Part shown: piece by piece, positions 46,685-56,436 of the stretch
Layout: each line of letters opens with the position of its first letter
Numbering within the stretch: position 1 is the first letter of the stretch
Assembly: GCA_052400625.1 (NCBI GenBank)
Contig: JBQTGH010000010.1
From: Thermophagus sp052400625
GTDB lineage: Bacteria; Bacteroidota; Bacteroidia; Bacteroidales; Marinilabiliaceae
Length of the DNA: 64,000 nt
Reading direction: 5' to 3' (one strand)
Notes under the pieces: generated by a model
Told to the model about the DNA's origin: nothing
Database searches by the model: none
The model's input: the letters and a program-made list of their open reading frames with translations, nothing else
Program-made: the position numbers and the translations under genes

Positions 46685-49507
46685 ATGAAGAAAAGTCTAA
46701 CAATTATCTTTTTTATTTATTGTAATGTCTTTACCGTTTTTTCCCAGAATCTAGATGCTCCTGATGGTTTTTATTTTTATCGGGGAGATAGCAATTCAGA
46801 ATCGATTGTTTTGTTTTGGACAGATAATAGTACCGGAGAAGACTCTTTTATTATTGAGGGCAGAGAGGATGGAGAAGAGTGGGAGGTAATAAAAAATGTT
46901 AGTGCCAATTTAACTTCTTGTGAAATTGATAATCTTTCATTGCTTGAATCTATTGATTTAAGAATAAAAGCTGTCAACTCTGAAACGCAGTCTGATTATT
47001 CAAATGTAATAAGAATTGTTGGAAGTGATTCAGAATTGGAAGTTTACCCTGAAATACCGGGAATAAGAAATCCCAAAGATACAACCATTAATGGGATTAC
47101 CTTTGGAATGATCCAGGATCAATGTCCTTCAGAACCTGAAAAAGGGAAAGCTACAAGGATTTCATCATTTTTTGAGGTAGAGGTACGACCTGTTTCCGAA
47201 GGGGAATGGAAATATTCCCCTACCTATGAAGTCCGTCCTCAAATAAGGGACCAAAAATCACAGAATGATCCGGCCCATACCGGAGGTCATGATGTTTATG
47301 CCTATGGGAATTATGGTCCGAATTCAAATGTTCCCTCCAGAACATTGCATAGCAGACACTGGAATAATTTTGATGCCCAAACGGATGTAGTGGTTCGTGT
47401 TAGGTTACTTGAGGGGGCTTTGAGTCAAACCATTACGTTTGATCAACTTGAAATACATCCTGCTCCTTTGACAAAAACACTTGTTGATAATAGTACCATT
47501 GATGTAACATTACCCGGAGCCGGGAATGATGAAATGGATTTTTCCCGTCATTATATGATTACATTTAATCGAAAAGACTGGGAGGATCCTAACCGTGGGG
47601 CACTTATTTATGAACATCCCTTAATGGTATTCATTAATCCGGTGAAGCCAGCGCCTGCTTCGGCACCTGAAAATACCTATAAAGAATTTGACCAGGGGCG
47701 CTTAATTGTTGTCGGACCCGGGATTCATCTACCAGATAATCATCTTCGTTTCTTTGGGGATGGAGAAAACAATACTGCTGAAGAAGTATACATCCCAGGA
47801 GATGCCTATTTTCACGGAGGTTTTTGTTTAAATCGCACGCAAAAGCCCATACATGTTTGGGGGAGAGGTGTTTATAGTGATGAGCTTTTCCTTGTGCATC
47901 AGGAAGATGATAACTGGAGCAGACGAACTCCCTGGGCTGCAATCAGGCCTGCAGAAGGTAACGCCTGGGGTATAGGAGGTTCGTGGGAAGCAAGTATTTT
48001 TTTTAAAGGAAATAAATCTCAGGAACAGATAGTCGAAGGTCTTTCTTCCATTAGCCGTAGGATGGGCACCTCGACCAAATATGGTGGAAGTGGGAGCTTG
48101 ATTGATCATAAAGACGTTGGTTATGCCGGCGGTTTATATCAAGAAGGGGATACCAGAACTTCCTATATTGGGATTTTTGCTGTTAATGATGATGATATTA
48201 CTTATACTCATGAAGATTATGAAATGCATTATTGTACAACCCGGATATACCATAATGGTCCAAGTTTCCAATTTGGCTGGGGAGTGAATAATGAAAACAA
48301 TGCAGGAGCCAGAGTGTTCGACCAGACGGTTTTACCTGCCGATAAAAGAAATTCTGGTTATTGGCATAATCATGGCGTTTTTAATAGTCGGTTGCAGGCA
48401 GGGGACTTGAAACAGCATTCTGGTGGCTATTGGGAAGATGTAAAAATTACAGGGACTGAGAATGTTGTATTTAATATAGGGATTTCGAGTGATCAAAATG
48501 TAGAAAATGCCAATCAGATAAGTGTTTTTCAAGATAAAACATTTAAAGATTTTGTTATAGAGCATCATTCCCGTAGCGATAATTTGCTACAAACAGAAGT
48601 TGTCCCGGCAACCAATCAAAAGGCATACATGCGTTTTATTCATTTTGACAATCTTGTTATTGAAGGAAACCATGTGGAAAATATTGATGATGGTGATTTT
48701 TTTGATTACAACGAGAAAGTTCCAGAGTCCGCAGTATCAAGTAATGGCATGAATGGAACTTTGCTTCAAACAATAACTTTCTTTTCGCTGCCGGAGCCGA
48801 TTTCGGAGCCGGATGTCGGATATGTTCCGTATGATCGTAGTGTACGGATAATTGCGAAAAAGACAGATCAGGTAGTCCAGTCTGATGAATCATTACCTTA
48901 TAGCCTGGCGCCCCTTTGTGCTAATTCTGATAATTTGGAGAATACCTTCCTGGTCGAAAATGCAGGAGATGGTTACATAGCGCTTAAAGCTCAAAACGGG
49001 CATTATGTGAAAGCTGATCCTACCAGATATGGATACATTTATACATTACCTGACGATTTGAGAGGAGATTCTGATGAACCCGCCATTACGGATTGGGCTA
49101 AATTCAAATGGGTTGATCTGGGCGAAGGGGAATTTGCTCTATATTCAAAGGTTATGAGGAGGTATTTGCGTGTTGAAGAAAATTGTGGCCCTGAGATGCC
49201 GCTGTATGCCGCAAGTGACATAATATCTGAAAATGAAACCTTTCGTACTACTCCTTCCAATGTTTCAATACAGGAAAGCGGGTTGAGCATGGTAGAAGTT
49301 TATCCCAATCCGGTGTCATCGATACTAAATATTGACAATGTAGGTGTGGGGACGGAAATTCTTATCTATGATTTAAATGGTCGTCTTATTAAAAGAAAAA
49401 TTGCAGCTGCAGATGATGACCAGATCGGTGTTTCTGATTTACCTCATGGGAAATATATTTTAAAGTTTGGGGGAACGGATCATTCTAATGTATTTCTTGT
49501 ATTGTGA
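46685..49507 (+). CDS. Large multidomain GH49-like protein with T9SS sorting domain
   Basis: A 940-residue secreted protein (signal ending TVFSQ). Domains in order: fibronectin III-like (about 20-112), Ig-like part (about 130-320, ending LMVFINPVKPAP), beta-helix (about 330-710; RLIVVGPGIHLP, HVWGRGVYSD, FQFGWGV), a fascin/ricin-like beta-trefoil (about 735-860; GYIALKAQNGHYVKAD, RRYLRVEENCG), and a type A sorting domain (about 868-940; VYPNPVSSILN, LPHGKYILKF). The Asp pair appears as Asp502-Asp503 in VNDDDITY, but the first Asp expected some 20 residues earlier is not at the usual place, so it is divergent from its four relatives. The trefoil probably binds glycan. Probably a cell-surface enzyme or binding protein. 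Confidence 0.75.
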   Translation: MKKSLTIIFFIYCNVFTVFSQNLDAPDGFYFYRGDSNSESIVLFWTDNSTGEDSFIIEGREDGEEWEVIKNVSANLTSCEIDNLSLLESIDLRIKAVNSETQSDYSNVIRIVGSDSELEVYPEIPGIRNPKDTTINGITFGMIQDQCPSEPEKGKATRISSFFEVEVRPVSEGEWKYSPTYEVRPQIRDQKSQNDPAHTGGHDVYAYGNYGPNSNVPSRTLHSRHWNNFDAQTDVVVRVRLLEGALSQTITFDQLEIHPAPLTKTLVDNSTIDVTLPGAGNDEMDFSRHYMITFNRKDWEDPNRGALIYEHPLMVFINPVKPAPASAPENTYKEFDQGRLIVVGPGIHLPDNHLRFFGDGENNTAEEVYIPGDAYFHGGFCLNRTQKPIHVWGRGVYSDELFLVHQEDDNWSRRTPWAAIRPAEGNAWGIGGSWEASIFFKGNKSQEQIVEGLSSISRRMGTSTKYGGSGSLIDHKDVGYAGGLYQEGDTRTSYIGIFAVNDDDITYTHEDYEMHYCTTRIYHNGPSFQFGWGVNNENNAGARVFDQTVLPADKRNSGYWHNHGVFNSRLQAGDLKQHSGGYWEDVKITGTENVVFNIGISSDQNVENANQISVFQDKTFKDFVIEHHSRSDNLLQTEVVPATNQKAYMRFIHFDNLVIEGNHVENIDDGDFFDYNEKVPESAVSSNGMNGTLLQTITFFSLPEPISEPDVGYVPYDRSVRIIAKKTDQVVQSDESLPYSLAPLCANSDNLENTFLVENAGDGYIALKAQNGHYVKADPTRYGYIYTLPDDLRGDSDEPAITDWAKFKWVDLGEGEFALYSKVMRRYLRVEENCGPEMPLYAASDIISENETFRTTPSNVSIQESGLSMVEVYPNPVSSILNIDNVGVGTEILIYDLNGRLIKRKIAAADDDQIGVSDLPHGKYILKFGGTDHSNVFLVL

Positions 49508-50421
49508 TAGATCTTAGGTGTTGATTTATTGTGTGGAAAAAAGGGCGAGTTATCCTGAGGTATCAAAGAATTTAGAAATTGGTTCTGTTCGAACGTAAAT
49601 AAGCTTTCCAGAGTCTTACGATATTTTCTTTCCATCATTCTTCTTTTGCAAAATATAGGTTCTATGAATGAGCCCGGTCTAAAAAGCATCTTTCTTGCCA
49701 AACTCATCGTTGTTTTAAATTTTTGCATCCTCATTAACAATTAGTTAACTCCGAGGCAAAAATTTAAAACGCCTTGATTTTGACAAAAATATACCTTTTT
49801 ATACCACACTCATGCATTAATAGTTCGCACCTGGAGTCCGCTGGTTTTGAAGATTATTATACGAAGTTTATTAGCAGTCCACATCTATAGTCTTCGTTGG
49901 GTTTGCGCAATCGTTTTAATTACAGTGGCATTTCAGCGCTAAGGTAATGTATGATTAAACAAATGAGAGGAATGCTAATGCCTTATTTTTGAAAATGCGA
50001 TACAGCACAGAACAGAGTGTTGAGGTGCAAAATGAATGAAGTTTTACAGAAATCCTGTCCAAATTTAACAGCAGATAAATCCGATCTTCATTCAGCCTTT
50101 TGAATGTTTCAAATGAGGTTTTTATTTGGATGGTTTGTTTCATCGTGGTGGATAATTTCTTAATTGACATAAGAGAAAGTTCTATTAGAGGACAGTTTAA
50201 ATGGGGAAAACCGGGGGGGGTGTATGATACGATTAAAGACTTGCACATAAGAACAAATTAGAAGCTGTTTTTAGATGTTACTTTCGGTAAACAATTGTTT
50301 AACGATTGTGCGTTTCCTGCAACCCGATCCTAAGATAGACATAAAGAAAGCATGATATGGAATGTCTTAAAAATCCGGTCATGTGAATTCTAATTTTACT
50401 TAAAACCTAAATACTGTTGTC
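49508..50421. other. Gene-free interval, about 0.9 kb
   Basis: No convincing gene. Two minus-strand frames of 86 and 97 codons have no motif or plausible start context and are rejected. The only structure I see is the palindrome at 50288-50301, about 120 bp before the next gene, so the interval may carry a long leader and promoter for the 50422-56355 group. Confidence 0.5.
50288..50301. promoter_or_regulatory. Perfect 14-bp palindrome, possible operator
   Basis: TAAACAATTGTTTA is a perfect inverted repeat 121 bp upstream of the start at 50422. Together with TAAACGTTTA at 13694-13703 it shares TAAAC...GTTTA ends. A regulator site is possible; chance is not excluded in AT-rich DNA. Confidence 0.3.
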
Positions 50422-51438
50422 ATGAAATATTGGATTGGATTTTTATTACTGCTTTTGGTGTTTTCAAATAGTGCTGAAGCTCAAAAAGAAAAAGTTTGGA
50501 TAATTTCAGATATTTCTGATCCGACTCTTGAGGGATTCAACCACATGGGTACAATCAATGATCCCGATGATGTTTCGGCCATGGCCGGCTATTTTCTTCT
50601 AAGCAATATGTTTGAAACAAAAGGGATCGTTGTTGCCAGTACTCACCGTGATGCCCATAAGGATACCCCCAACCAGAAAGACTGGTTTAATGCTGTAATG
50701 GTAAGTGCTTACAAGAAAGATCTTCCTCAACTTAATCAAAATATCGGAGGTTTTCCGGAGACTTTTAACGTTATGCAATCTTGCATAAAAGAGCGTGGAG
50801 AACGTTTTGATCCCGATAAAGATTATAGCTCATTGGATGAATATAATACAGTGGAAGAATTGCTGGCGGAAGTTAAGGCCGGGGGAGATGTCCTAAACGT
50901 ATTATGTTGGGGTTCATTGACTGAACCAGCCATTTTGGTAAAACACTGCATTGATAGTGGTCAGGAAGAACTCTTGTATAATGTGCGATTCATAGCTCAC
51001 TGGACAAACTCGCCTCTCCATCAGGGCACTGCGGAACATCCTGAAGATGTTGCCAATTGCCGTGAGGATGCAGCGGCTTGTGCTTATTTGAAACGGATGG
51101 CATTAAACGGATTTATCGAGTATTATGAATGTGGAGCCATCGGACAGCATGGGATCGTGAGTGGAAGTCCCAAAGGAGAACAATATTATAATCCATTCAA
51201 AGAAAGTCATCTCGGCAAGCTTTTCGTTGAAGGCAAATTTGTTCATGGTTCGGTTGATCATTCTGATGCTGCTACCTATTGGGTTTTATTGGGACAATGG
51301 GGAGTCACTCTGAATCATCTTTTGTCTAACGGTAAAAATTATCCTGAAATAGAAAAAAGAAATAAAAAGTTGTTCGAAGATTGGTCTGAACGAATACACA
51401 ATGAACTTCTCAGACGATCTGAAGCTGCAGTTTATTAA
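50422..51438 (+). CDS. Nucleoside-hydrolase-like (DUF1593-type) secreted protein
   Basis: A 338-residue exported protein (signal ending SAEAQ). It begins the fold with VWIISDISDPTLEGF and has the acidic motif INDPDDVSAMAGYFL near residues 44-58, recalling the DxDPGxDD calcium site of nucleoside hydrolases. LNVLCWGSLTEPAILVKH, FIAHWTNSPLHQG and the Cys-bearing NCREDAAACAYLK parallel the N-terminal domain of the fusion protein at 20691 (NCNEDCRACKFV). So it is the stand-alone version of that domain. It leads a + strand group with a CBM6-like protein and two GH43-fold proteins. Substrate unknown. Confidence 0.75.
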   Translation: MKYWIGFLLLLLVFSNSAEAQKEKVWIISDISDPTLEGFNHMGTINDPDDVSAMAGYFLLSNMFETKGIVVASTHRDAHKDTPNQKDWFNAVMVSAYKKDLPQLNQNIGGFPETFNVMQSCIKERGERFDPDKDYSSLDEYNTVEELLAEVKAGGDVLNVLCWGSLTEPAILVKHCIDSGQEELLYNVRFIAHWTNSPLHQGTAEHPEDVANCREDAAACAYLKRMALNGFIEYYECGAIGQHGIVSGSPKGEQYYNPFKESHLGKLFVEGKFVHGSVDHSDAATYWVLLGQWGVTLNHLLSNGKNYPEIEKRNKKLFEDWSERIHNELLRRSEAAVY

Positions 51439-51462
51439 TATGTTTAATTTAAATCTTTAGTT

Positions 51463-52200
51463 ATGAGAATTTTTACAGTTTTATTTGGAATGTGTTTAAT
51501 GGGATTGTCCTATTCTGCGTCAGGCCAGGATTTTGAGATCGAAGCAGAAAATGCTACCACCTTAAACGGTAACATTAAAGTGAGTAATGCCGGAACTGAA
51601 CTTGACGGAATAAAAGCAGTAGATGCTGATGGAAACTATGACGGTACTATTACCTGGGCTGAATATGAGAATGTGGATATTCCTGCACTTGGAAATTATA
51701 CAGTTTCTGCACTTACCTCAGGTTTCCAGGCTGGTACCAGAATTACTGTTTCTGTGGATGGGGCAGATGTGGCCACGCTTGAACTCCTTAATACCGGAGG
51801 TTGGGGAACCTATGAGTGGTCATCCAATGAATTGGCAGGTTTACCTGCCGGGTCACATACTATTCGACTAACTTTTTGGCATATCGGTGAGATTACCGGC
51901 TATCTATGTAATGTGGATAAAGTAAATTTCCGATCAGGAGATTACACATCTGTAAATGATGTTGTGAAAAAGAACATAAGCGTTTATCCCAGTCCTGCCA
52001 GCGATGTTGTCTTTGTTGACCTGGATGGTAAGGAAGATGCAATGATTTCCGCATTTTCCCTGAGCGGGCTGGAAGTGATTTCCGGCCAGCAAATTTCAGG
52101 GAAAGGTGAAATTAACGTTTCTTCATTAAAAAGTGGTATTTATCTTTTGAAGATTGAAATGAAGGATGGAATCATAAACCGGAAGCTGATTGTAGAATAA
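51463..52200 (+). CDS. CBM6-like protein with T9SS sorting domain
   Basis: The 245-residue product has a signal peptide (SASGQ), a CBM6/CBM35-like sandwich (about 22-160; FEIEAENATTLNGNI, ITWAEYENVDIPALGNYTV, IRLTFWH) and a type A sorting domain (about 170-245; ISVYPSPASDVVFVDL, LKSGIYLLKIEM). It has no catalytic domain, so it is a secreted glycan-binding protein displayed by type IX secretion. It lies 24 bp after the nucleoside-hydrolase-like gene and is followed by a strong hairpin terminator. Confidence 0.85.
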   Translation: MRIFTVLFGMCLMGLSYSASGQDFEIEAENATTLNGNIKVSNAGTELDGIKAVDADGNYDGTITWAEYENVDIPALGNYTVSALTSGFQAGTRITVSVDGADVATLELLNTGGWGTYEWSSNELAGLPAGSHTIRLTFWHIGEITGYLCNVDKVNFRSGDYTSVNDVVKKNISVYPSPASDVVFVDLDGKEDAMISAFSLSGLEVISGQQISGKGEINVSSLKSGIYLLKIEMKDGIINRKLIVE

Positions 52201-52213
52201 ATAATTTTTTTGT

Positions 52214-52255
52214 AATGCTTGCTTTAAGGGATATTCCTGAAGCAAGCATTTTTGT
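52214..52255 (+). terminator. Strong hairpin, intrinsic terminator
   Basis: AATGCTTGCTT (52214-52224) and AAGCAAGCATT (52240-52250) are perfect complements with a partly paired loop, then TTT-G-TTT. It lies between the CBM6-like gene and the next start at 52274, so it may attenuate transcription into the GH43 pair. Confidence 0.8.
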
Positions 52256-52273
52256 TTGCCATTGCCGGATTTA

Positions 52274-54829
52274 ATGAAAAAATACTCAGTTTTTATTGTT
52301 TTAGTTTTTGCCATCGTAAAGGCGTGGTCAGGGCCGGTTTTTGAGAAGAAAGTTGAGTATCCTTTTCAAAACCCTGTCATCCAGAATTGCTTTACAGCAT
52401 CCCCTTCAGTGCATGTTTTTCCAGATGGCAGATTATGGATGTTAGCATCTATTGATGAAGCTCAGACGGATGCTCAAAAACCGCAAATAGGTAGTTTCAG
52501 GATGTATTCGTCTTCAGATGTTAAAAATTGGACAGATCATGGAGAAGTTTTCAATATCGTTGATTTGAATACTATCGGAGATTCGTTGAGCCTGATTAAA
52601 ACATTAGGTAGCGGTGATGTAGTATTTCGTGATGGCATGTATTATTTGTTCTTTTCGTATATTCTTCAGGAAGGAGATGTGGAAAAGGAGTGTATCGGTG
52701 TTGCATATAGTAAAAGGCCTGATAAGCGATTTAAACTCTTACAGAGAAGTATTGAAAATGTTTTTGGAGGACACCCTTCTGTATTTGTGGATAGTGACGG
52801 AAAGTTTTATTTGTTATGGGGTAACAAAATGTGCGCATTATTAGATCGGTCAATGACCAATCTGGCCTCAGCCCCATTTCGGTTTTATTTGGAAGGAGAT
52901 GATTATCTGGGAATGCCGTGGCTTTTTAAGTATGACGGATGTTATTATTTGAGTTATCAGACCAAATATTTGCATAACCTAAATGCCGAATCCATAGAAG
53001 ATCCTTTTAGAAAGAAATCCAATATATATTATCAGATAAGTGATAACATTCAGGGCCCATACAGACAGGGAGGGGTTCTGAATTTCGAATTAGGAGCAAA
53101 TATAAAGACCGGGCCTCAACTTCCGGGAAAATCATTTGTTCCCTGGAGATTAAATCATTCCAATGAGGGATGTGTGGTGAATTATCATGAAAAAAAATAT
53201 TTGTTTTACCATAATTCAGCTCTTTCTTCGTGGATTGATTTTGGTTTTAAAGATGCAGGCGGTGATTTTAGGCGCTCTGTTTGTATTGATGAAATAATTA
53301 AAGATCAATATGATGTTTTTTTACCTGTCCGGCAAACCTTAGGAGGTGTGCAATCTACCGGAATAAATCAACCGTACAGGATAGATCTTGATTCTGATTC
53401 TGTCATCCACTCCAATTCTGTTTTAATGGAAAACGGGACTATCCAACTATCTCAAAAGGAAGGTTGGATTAAGTTCAAAGGAGTTGCGATGGGATCAGGT
53501 TACTATTATTTTGGATTGAGGAATTTGTCTGAAGCTTTAGGAAGCGTAGAAGTATTCCTTGATGATTGTTATGGGCAACTGATTGGGACACTTTTACTTT
53601 CAGAAAAAGGAAATGAGTCTGAGAAAATCAATAGTCCGGAGTACGCCTTACTGATAGGTGCTAAAGGGAAAAAAGATCTTTGTCTGAAGTTTACATTAGA
53701 GAATCCGAAGGAGGAAGTTTTTTTTGACTCGGCAAGCCTAATTGCCGGTAAGCCTTTGCCGCTTAGTCCCTCGATTAGGATTTCTGAACCATCGACAGGG
53801 ACAAGTCTGCTGTTCAATGAGACTGTTGACGTAATCATTAATGAAAAAAGTGGTGCAGGAATGCAGGTTTATGATAGTTTAAAACTTTATGTAAATGGAA
53901 GAGAGATTGCGTTTCCTCATGAGAATTGTTCAGAAGTTTCTAATTTTTCCGTTTCCGGATTTTCAGATTTGAAGAACACTATTGCAGGCAGAAATCAAAA
54001 TCATCCAAAAGAAATTGCTTTTTCTGAATTATTCAGTGGAGCTTTTAATAATATAAACAATTCTTTTTTTTCAGAAGCAGGGAAATATAAAATCAAAGTC
54101 ATTGGTTATAGCAATGGAATTTCAAATGAGGATCAGATTGTAATTTGGCGAGCCTCCGGCGAAGAGAAAGTTTTTTTTAATGCAGAAAGATATTCTAAAA
54201 TAGATGAAGTATTTCTTCAGAAGTGCCTGGATGATACTAATCAGGAAAAGCGCCAAACCAAGTCCTTAATAATAAATGGACATGGACAATCTACTTATCT
54301 GATCAATATCCCGGAATCAGGGACTTATTATTTATCTGCGCGTACTGCGACCGAAAAGGCTGATTGCAGTATTGTTGTAAAAACAGAGCATGGGGAGGTT
54401 GGAGAAATTAACGTTCCTCTTACCGGTGGAGATATGGACTATTCCTTTACCTCAGCAATAGCTTTAGAATTAAAAAAAGGCTTTCAAAATATACATTTCG
54501 AGTTTATTAACTCTCGTGGAGTGCCAGCCGCTTTTCGTTTTAATGGTTTTCAGCTTAAGGTAAAGAAACAGTTTTTAGCAGAGCCAGCAGATTGTGTGCC
54601 CTTTGTTAAGATTTATCCCAATCCGGCTTCAACAAGGTTGTTTTTTGAGACTGGTTTTACGGATGACTTTACCATCTCTTTTTATTCCTATTCATCACGT
54701 TTAATTTATTCACTGAGTGTGGAAAATCCCACCGGGAATATTGATTTGAGTAATATGCCTAAAGGTCAATATGTTGTAAGATTTCAAAGTGAAGATTATT
54801 CTGTGTCAAAAAAATTAATAATAAAATAA
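52274..54829 (+). CDS. GH43-fold pseudoenzyme with T9SS sorting domain
   Basis: About 851 residues from ATG 52274 (signal peptide VKAWSG). The first 350 residues align with the GH43 protein at 54841 and with the GH43 domain at 20691, but the three catalytic carboxylates are replaced: Ser43 (TASPSVHV) for Asp, His167 (GGHPSVFVDSDG) for Asp and Gly213 (YLGMPWLFK) for Glu, with the same 46-residue step between the last two. A jelly-roll (about 375-495), an Ig-like domain, a CBM6-like sandwich (about 630-775) and a type A sorting domain (about 783-851) follow. It is best read as a surface glycan-binding protein that evolved from an enzyme. A TTG start at 52256 is unlikely. Confidence 0.82.
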   Translation: MKKYSVFIVLVFAIVKAWSGPVFEKKVEYPFQNPVIQNCFTASPSVHVFPDGRLWMLASIDEAQTDAQKPQIGSFRMYSSSDVKNWTDHGEVFNIVDLNTIGDSLSLIKTLGSGDVVFRDGMYYLFFSYILQEGDVEKECIGVAYSKRPDKRFKLLQRSIENVFGGHPSVFVDSDGKFYLLWGNKMCALLDRSMTNLASAPFRFYLEGDDYLGMPWLFKYDGCYYLSYQTKYLHNLNAESIEDPFRKKSNIYYQISDNIQGPYRQGGVLNFELGANIKTGPQLPGKSFVPWRLNHSNEGCVVNYHEKKYLFYHNSALSSWIDFGFKDAGGDFRRSVCIDEIIKDQYDVFLPVRQTLGGVQSTGINQPYRIDLDSDSVIHSNSVLMENGTIQLSQKEGWIKFKGVAMGSGYYYFGLRNLSEALGSVEVFLDDCYGQLIGTLLLSEKGNESEKINSPEYALLIGAKGKKDLCLKFTLENPKEEVFFDSASLIAGKPLPLSPSIRISEPSTGTSLLFNETVDVIINEKSGAGMQVYDSLKLYVNGREIAFPHENCSEVSNFSVSGFSDLKNTIAGRNQNHPKEIAFSELFSGAFNNINNSFFSEAGKYKIKVIGYSNGISNEDQIVIWRASGEEKVFFNAERYSKIDEVFLQKCLDDTNQEKRQTKSLIINGHGQSTYLINIPESGTYYLSARTATEKADCSIVVKTEHGEVGEINVPLTGGDMDYSFTSAIALELKKGFQNIHFEFINSRGVPAAFRFNGFQLKVKKQFLAEPADCVPFVKIYPNPASTRLFFETGFTDDFTISFYSYSSRLIYSLSVENPTGNIDLSNMPKGQYVVRFQSEDYSVSKKLIIK

Positions 54830-54840
54830 AAGTGTTATTT

Positions 54841-56355
54841 ATGAAAAAGTTTATTTCAGCTATCTTCTTACTATCTTTCCTTTATGTGGGGTTTTCACAG
54901 GGAAAGAAAAATCAGAACACGGAGCCCTACCCTTATGGAAATCCTGTAATTACCCACATGTACACTGCTGATGCTTCGCCTCATGTGATGCCTGACGGAA
55001 GAGTTTGGATGGTTACTTCGGTTGATCATGAGCATGGGGGCGGTTATTCCACAATGCATAAATACCATACATTTTCATCTGCCGATATGGTTAACTGGGT
55101 GGATCATGGGGAAATTCTAAATGTATGGGATGTTTTAGGATCCGCAACAGAGCCTGAAGGTGAAGACTGGGCATTATGGGCTCCTGATATGGTTTACCAT
55201 GAGGGTAAATATTATTTGTACTTTCCTGTAAGAAAGTTGTTTACTGAGCACGGGTATGATGAGCAGAAGAGAAAAACGGAATCTTATATTGCAGTAGCTG
55301 TCAGTGATTCACCTGATAAACGATTCACTGTAATAAATGAAAAAATTGAAGGAACACGGGGTATTGATCCATCGGTTTTTATTGATGATGATGGAGAAAA
55401 GTATCTTTATTTTGGTAATCACTGGGGAGCAAAGCTGAAGGACAATATGAAAGAACTGGACGGGAAGCCCATTCATATGGACGTTGATGATGAAGATTTT
55501 ATGGAGGCCATTTGGATGCATAAGCGTGACAATAAATATTATGTATCCTATCATGCTCATTATGGAAAGCCTATTGATCCGGAAAACCCTGATGATCCAG
55601 AAAGAATGAAATCCACACTGGATTATGGTGTCAGTGATAATCCGTTAGGGCCCTTCAAATACGGGGGGGTTATGAATTATGAATTGGGCGTGAATGTGAA
55701 CGAAGGGCCCAAATACCCGGGAAAAGAATTTGTTCCCTGGCGCGTCTTTCAGTCCAACCATGGAGGAATAGTTGAGTTTCATGGCAATGAATATTTATTT
55801 TACCATACTTCGGCTCTTTCCTCCTGGCGTCAGGATTCATTTCAGGGCCCGGGAACATGGACACAGAGATCTGTCTGCATAGACTTGCTGGAGTATGATG
55901 ACAAGGGGAATGTGGTTCCTGTACAACAAACGCTTTCGGGGGTTGAGCCTGTAAAAATTGTACAACCTTATGCGATTGAGCTCTTGAATGGTCAGGTAAA
56001 TACTTCCGATGGGGTTTCCATTCAAAATAAAATAATAAATGTTTCTGAAAACGGGATTTGTGAATTTAAAAATGTGCCTTTAGGTACCGGATATTATTAT
56101 TTTGGATTAAATGTTTTGAACACTATTTCTGAGGGGAAAGTTGAAATTCGCCTTGATAGTCCTGATGGAAAACTTGCTGGTACTATTTTATTGGATGAGT
56201 TCAGTAATCAGGTAAACCGTGGACGTGCGGAAACCTTCATAAGAGGAGCAAAAGGGAATAGGGATATCTTTCTTGTGTTTGAGATGGGCGTAGAAGGAGA
56301 GGTTCAAGTGTCCTTCCCTGAGTTTTTTGGTGGAGCTCCACTCCAAAGTTATTAA
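54841..56355 (+). CDS. GH43 glycosidase with C-terminal jelly-roll
   Basis: About 505 residues from ATG 54841 (GTG 54832 possible); signal ending YVGFSQ. The propeller has Asp44 (TADASPHVMPDG), Asp176 (GIDPSVFIDDDG) and Glu222 (DFMEAIWMHK), so it should be active. WAPDMVYHEGKYYLYFP is the usual motif. A CBM6-like sandwich follows (about 385-505). It is the intact counterpart of the pseudoenzyme 11 bp upstream and of the GH43 domain of the fusion at 20691. It has no sorting domain and is probably periplasmic. Confidence 0.9.
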   Translation: MKKFISAIFLLSFLYVGFSQGKKNQNTEPYPYGNPVITHMYTADASPHVMPDGRVWMVTSVDHEHGGGYSTMHKYHTFSSADMVNWVDHGEILNVWDVLGSATEPEGEDWALWAPDMVYHEGKYYLYFPVRKLFTEHGYDEQKRKTESYIAVAVSDSPDKRFTVINEKIEGTRGIDPSVFIDDDGEKYLYFGNHWGAKLKDNMKELDGKPIHMDVDDEDFMEAIWMHKRDNKYYVSYHAHYGKPIDPENPDDPERMKSTLDYGVSDNPLGPFKYGGVMNYELGVNVNEGPKYPGKEFVPWRVFQSNHGGIVEFHGNEYLFYHTSALSSWRQDSFQGPGTWTQRSVCIDLLEYDDKGNVVPVQQTLSGVEPVKIVQPYAIELLNGQVNTSDGVSIQNKIINVSENGICEFKNVPLGTGYYYFGLNVLNTISEGKVEIRLDSPDGKLAGTILLDEFSNQVNRGRAETFIRGAKGNRDIFLVFEMGVEGEVQVSFPEFFGGAPLQSY

Positions 56356-56436
56356 TTCATTTTATGTGTTTTAAAATAACAGGGAGGTCATTGAACCTCC
56401 TTGCATTAGTGAGAACCAACAAAACAAGCCTTTCTG

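Noticed and set aside
49480..50248. Minus-strand frames of 86 and 97 codons
   Set aside because: No domain, no signal peptide, no neighbour support; the first overlaps the end of the GH49-like gene.
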